A stretch of 15,291 bases of DNA from UBA1189 sp045612925 (GTDB lineage: Bacteria; Bacteroidota; Bacteroidia; Bacteroidales; Bacteroidaceae). Both the position numbers and the translations under genes were made by a program. Each line of letters begins with the position of its first letter. The first letter of the stretch is position 1. Positions 14,281 to 15,291 of this stretch are shown here, one piece after another. The notes beneath the pieces were generated by a model. The model saw only the letters and a list, made by a program, of their open reading frames with translations. It was not told the origin of the DNA and ran no database searches. The stretch is from NCBI GenBank assembly GCA_045612925.1, contig JAZKZX010000012.1, positions 1 to 15,291 on the forward strand. The letters are read 5' to 3'.

Positions 14281-14871
14281 TCAATGGCATCCGCAGTCGC
14301 AGCCACCTTCGTGATCGCCACAACCGTCGCAACCGCCACCACAGCTATCGCAGCCGCATCCGCAGCCACCCTGACCAGTGATGATGTTGATGAGTGCCTG
14401 TATCTCCTCCTTGGTGGCATCGTGCATAGAGAGCACCTTGCCTTCGAAGGCGAGGCCCATGCCTGCATAGGGGTGGTTGAGGTCGATGGTCACGGCTTCG
14501 TCCTTTACCTCTACTACGAGGCCGTTCATGCGCTGGCCATCGGCATTCATGAGAGGAATGACGTTGCCAGGATAGATCTGCTTGTCGTCAAACTTGCCGT
14601 TCACGCAGAAGATCTGCTTGTCTACATCAAACACAAGGTCTTCGCGGCGGTCGCCGTTGGTCTCCTCCTTGGTGAGGGTAAAGTTGAAGGTGTCGCCCTC
14701 CTTCAAGTCCTTGAACTTCTCCTCGAAAGCCTCGAAGGTGAAGCCCAAACCTGTAGTAAACTGGAAGGGCTGGTCGGCGGTAGCCTGCTCCACGAGCTCA
14801 CGCTCGCCTTCAAACTCGGTATACATGTCGTACGATACGACAATCGTCTTGCTGGGATTGATTTCTGCCAT
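14281..14871 (-). CDS. slyD: SlyD-type FKBP peptidyl-prolyl isomerase with Cys-rich metal-binding tail
   Basis: The 196-aa cytoplasmic folding factor catalyses prolyl cis-trans isomerisation and, in known SlyD proteins, binds nickel. The FKBP core is split by the chaperone (IF) insert, as in SlyD. Residues 1-68 contain VVSYDMYTE and the FQFTTGLGFTFEAFEEKFKDLKEGD segment. The IF insert is about 70-125 (FCVNGKFDDKQIYPG). The core resumes with NHPYAGMGLAFEGKV, the SlyD signature. The last 29 residues (168-196) contain nine Cys, two His and many Gly, a metal-binding tail. The start at 14871 gives a compact leader behind a good promoter at 14901-14934. Confidence 0.93.
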   Translation of the reverse strand: MAEINPSKTIVVSYDMYTEFEGERELVEQATADQPFQFTTGLGFTFEAFEEKFKDLKEGDTFNFTLTKEETNGDRREDLVFDVDKQIFCVNGKFDDKQIYPGNVIPLMNADGQRMNGLVVEVKDEAVTIDLNHPYAGMGLAFEGKVLSMHDATKEEIQALINIITGQGGCGCGCDSCGGGCDGCGDHEGGCDCGCH

Positions 14872-14900
14872 ATTGTATATTCTAAGTTATAATTCTTGTG

Positions 14901-14934
14901 CAAATATACGATTTTATTTCCTATGGGGAGCAAA
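14901..14934 (-). promoter_or_regulatory. Bacteroidetes-type promoter of slyD
   Basis: On the minus strand, TTTG (14934-14931) and TATATTTG (14908-14901) are separated by 22 nt. The second is a perfect TAnnTTTG. The start would be near 14894, about 23 nt before the slyD ATG. Confidence 0.65.
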
Positions 14935-15085
14935 AACTCTTATTTTTCATCTTCCATCCCCTATAAATCGAGAGCAAATGGCCTATCTTCGGAATCATTA
15001 AAATACCACGATTCACTAAAATCAGACGGTAACATTCGGCATAATGGAACACTTCGAGACTTATTTTCGCCCTGTTAACGCTTTT
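14935..15085. other. Intergenic spacer between divergent slyD and the regulator gene
   Basis: This AT-rich non-coding stretch has no convincing gene, repeat or RNA. It separates the two divergent promoters. Confidence 0.5.
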
Positions 15086-15104
15086 TAACTATAAATATTA
15101 GTTA
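15086..15104. promoter_or_regulatory. Operator dyad 1, TAACTA-N7-TAGTTA
   Basis: There are perfect 6-bp arms with a 7-bp spacer, overlapping the position expected for the -33 element of the regulator's promoter. The same arms and spacing recur at 15134-15151. Confidence 0.55.
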
Positions 15105-15130
15105 CCGAACGAATCTTTTCAGTTTCTTTG
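15099..15130 (+). promoter_or_regulatory. Probable promoter of the BlaI/MecI-type regulator
   Basis: TTTCTTTG at 15123-15130 matches TAnnTTTG at 7 of 8 positions. The -33 region (about 15099-15104) has no good TTTG and is covered by operator dyad 1. Transcription would begin around 15137, leaving a very short leader before ATG at 15151. Confidence 0.45.
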
Positions 15131-15133
15131 CAC

Positions 15134-15151
15134 AACTAATTCGAATAGTTA
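15134..15151. promoter_or_regulatory. Operator dyad 2, AACTA-N7-TAGTT, touching the start codon
   Basis: Arms AACTA (15134-15138) and TAGTT (15146-15150) have a 7-bp spacer (ATTCGAA), and the following A belongs to the ATG. It has the same arms and spacing as dyad 1, with centres 47 bp apart. It overlaps the predicted start point. Confidence 0.55.
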
Positions 15152-15291
15152 TGAAAAAACTAGCACGCAGAGAAGAGGAAATCATGGAATTCCTTTGGGA
15201 GAATGGCCCAATGTTTGTGAGAGAGATCGTTGCCTTGTACGACGAGCCGCGTCCACATTTTAATACCATGTCTACCGTGGTGCGCAACCTG
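15151..15291 (+). CDS. BlaI/MecI-family transcriptional repressor, N-terminal part
   Basis: The first 47 residues are visible before the window ends. They begin MKKLARREEEIMEFLWE and continue through FVREIVALYDE to FNTMSTVVRNL, the winged-helix DNA-binding domain of the BlaI/MecI/CopY family (pattern: E-x-x-IM-x-x-LW, then TT/STV-x-R-x-L in the recognition helix). These homodimeric repressors bind dyad operators and usually repress themselves. In Bacteroidetes they commonly precede an M56 (BlaR1-like) membrane peptidase gene, which would lie outside the window. The two dyads upstream fit autorepression. The start is the first ATG; there is no Shine-Dalgarno. Confidence 0.88.
   Translation, partial: MKKLARREEEIMEFLWENGPMFVREIVALYDEPRPHFNTMSTVVRNL

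Noticed and set aside
14284..14892. A 202-codon plus-strand frame opposite slyD
   Set aside because: Its Ala/Val/Thr-rich start is the complement of the Gly/Cys tail of SlyD; no independent evidence.
1..15291. tRNA or rRNA genes
   Set aside because: I saw no cloverleaf with a TTCGANNC arm in proper context and no rRNA-like conserved blocks on either strand.

Overview
The window looks like chromosomal DNA of a Bacteroidales bacterium, probably Prevotellaceae. The evidence is: promoters of the Bacteroidetes type (TTG or TTTG, about 20 nt, then TAnnTTTG); two large secreted proteins with type IX secretion (T9SS) C-terminal signals; an EF-G2-like elongation-factor paralogue; and a MecI/BlaI-family regulator. 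Species cannot be fixed from the sequence alone.

Layout. (1) 1-1050 is a mobile-DNA scar: the start of a leftward gene with what looks like the left end of an IS3-like element, short repeats and palindromes, four 22-bp iteron-like units (361-442), and a dead gene (640-942) bracketed by mirror-image arrays of an 11-bp TGGCAAA repeat. (2) 1204-1564 is non-coding but has its own promoter, nested stems and a terminator; it is either a free-standing RNA or an attenuating leader for the next gene. (3) 1667-10432 holds two same-strand giant secreted proteins: a 1600-aa subtilisin-type protease (prodomain, S8 domain, beta-rich region, discoidin-like domain, Fn3-like domain, dockerin, cohesin-like domain, T9SS tail) and a 1275-aa adhesin-like protein (three cohesin-like domains alternating with two ASH-type domains, then SGW...MPA repeats, one of which is split by a discoidin-like domain). 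(4) 10838-12997 encodes an EF-G2-type factor with an atypical GTPase centre; upstream lies a CRP-family-like dyad. (5) 13102-14871 carries aroC and slyD on the minus strand. (6) 15151 to the end is the start of a BlaI/MecI-type repressor whose promoter is flanked by two matching dyads.

How the parts fit. Both secreted proteins are predicted to cross the inner membrane by Sec and the outer membrane by T9SS, and they share discoidin-like and cohesin-like modules. The dockerin on the protease and the cohesin-like modules on its neighbour suggest a surface complex held together by protein modules; this is inference. The EF-G2 gene and its dyad fit the starvation-induced alternative translation factor known from Bacteroides thetaiotaomicron. 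The most novel-looking items are the structured RNA/leader at 1240-1564, the mirrored iteron arrays at 574-1049, and the protease/adhesin module pairing.
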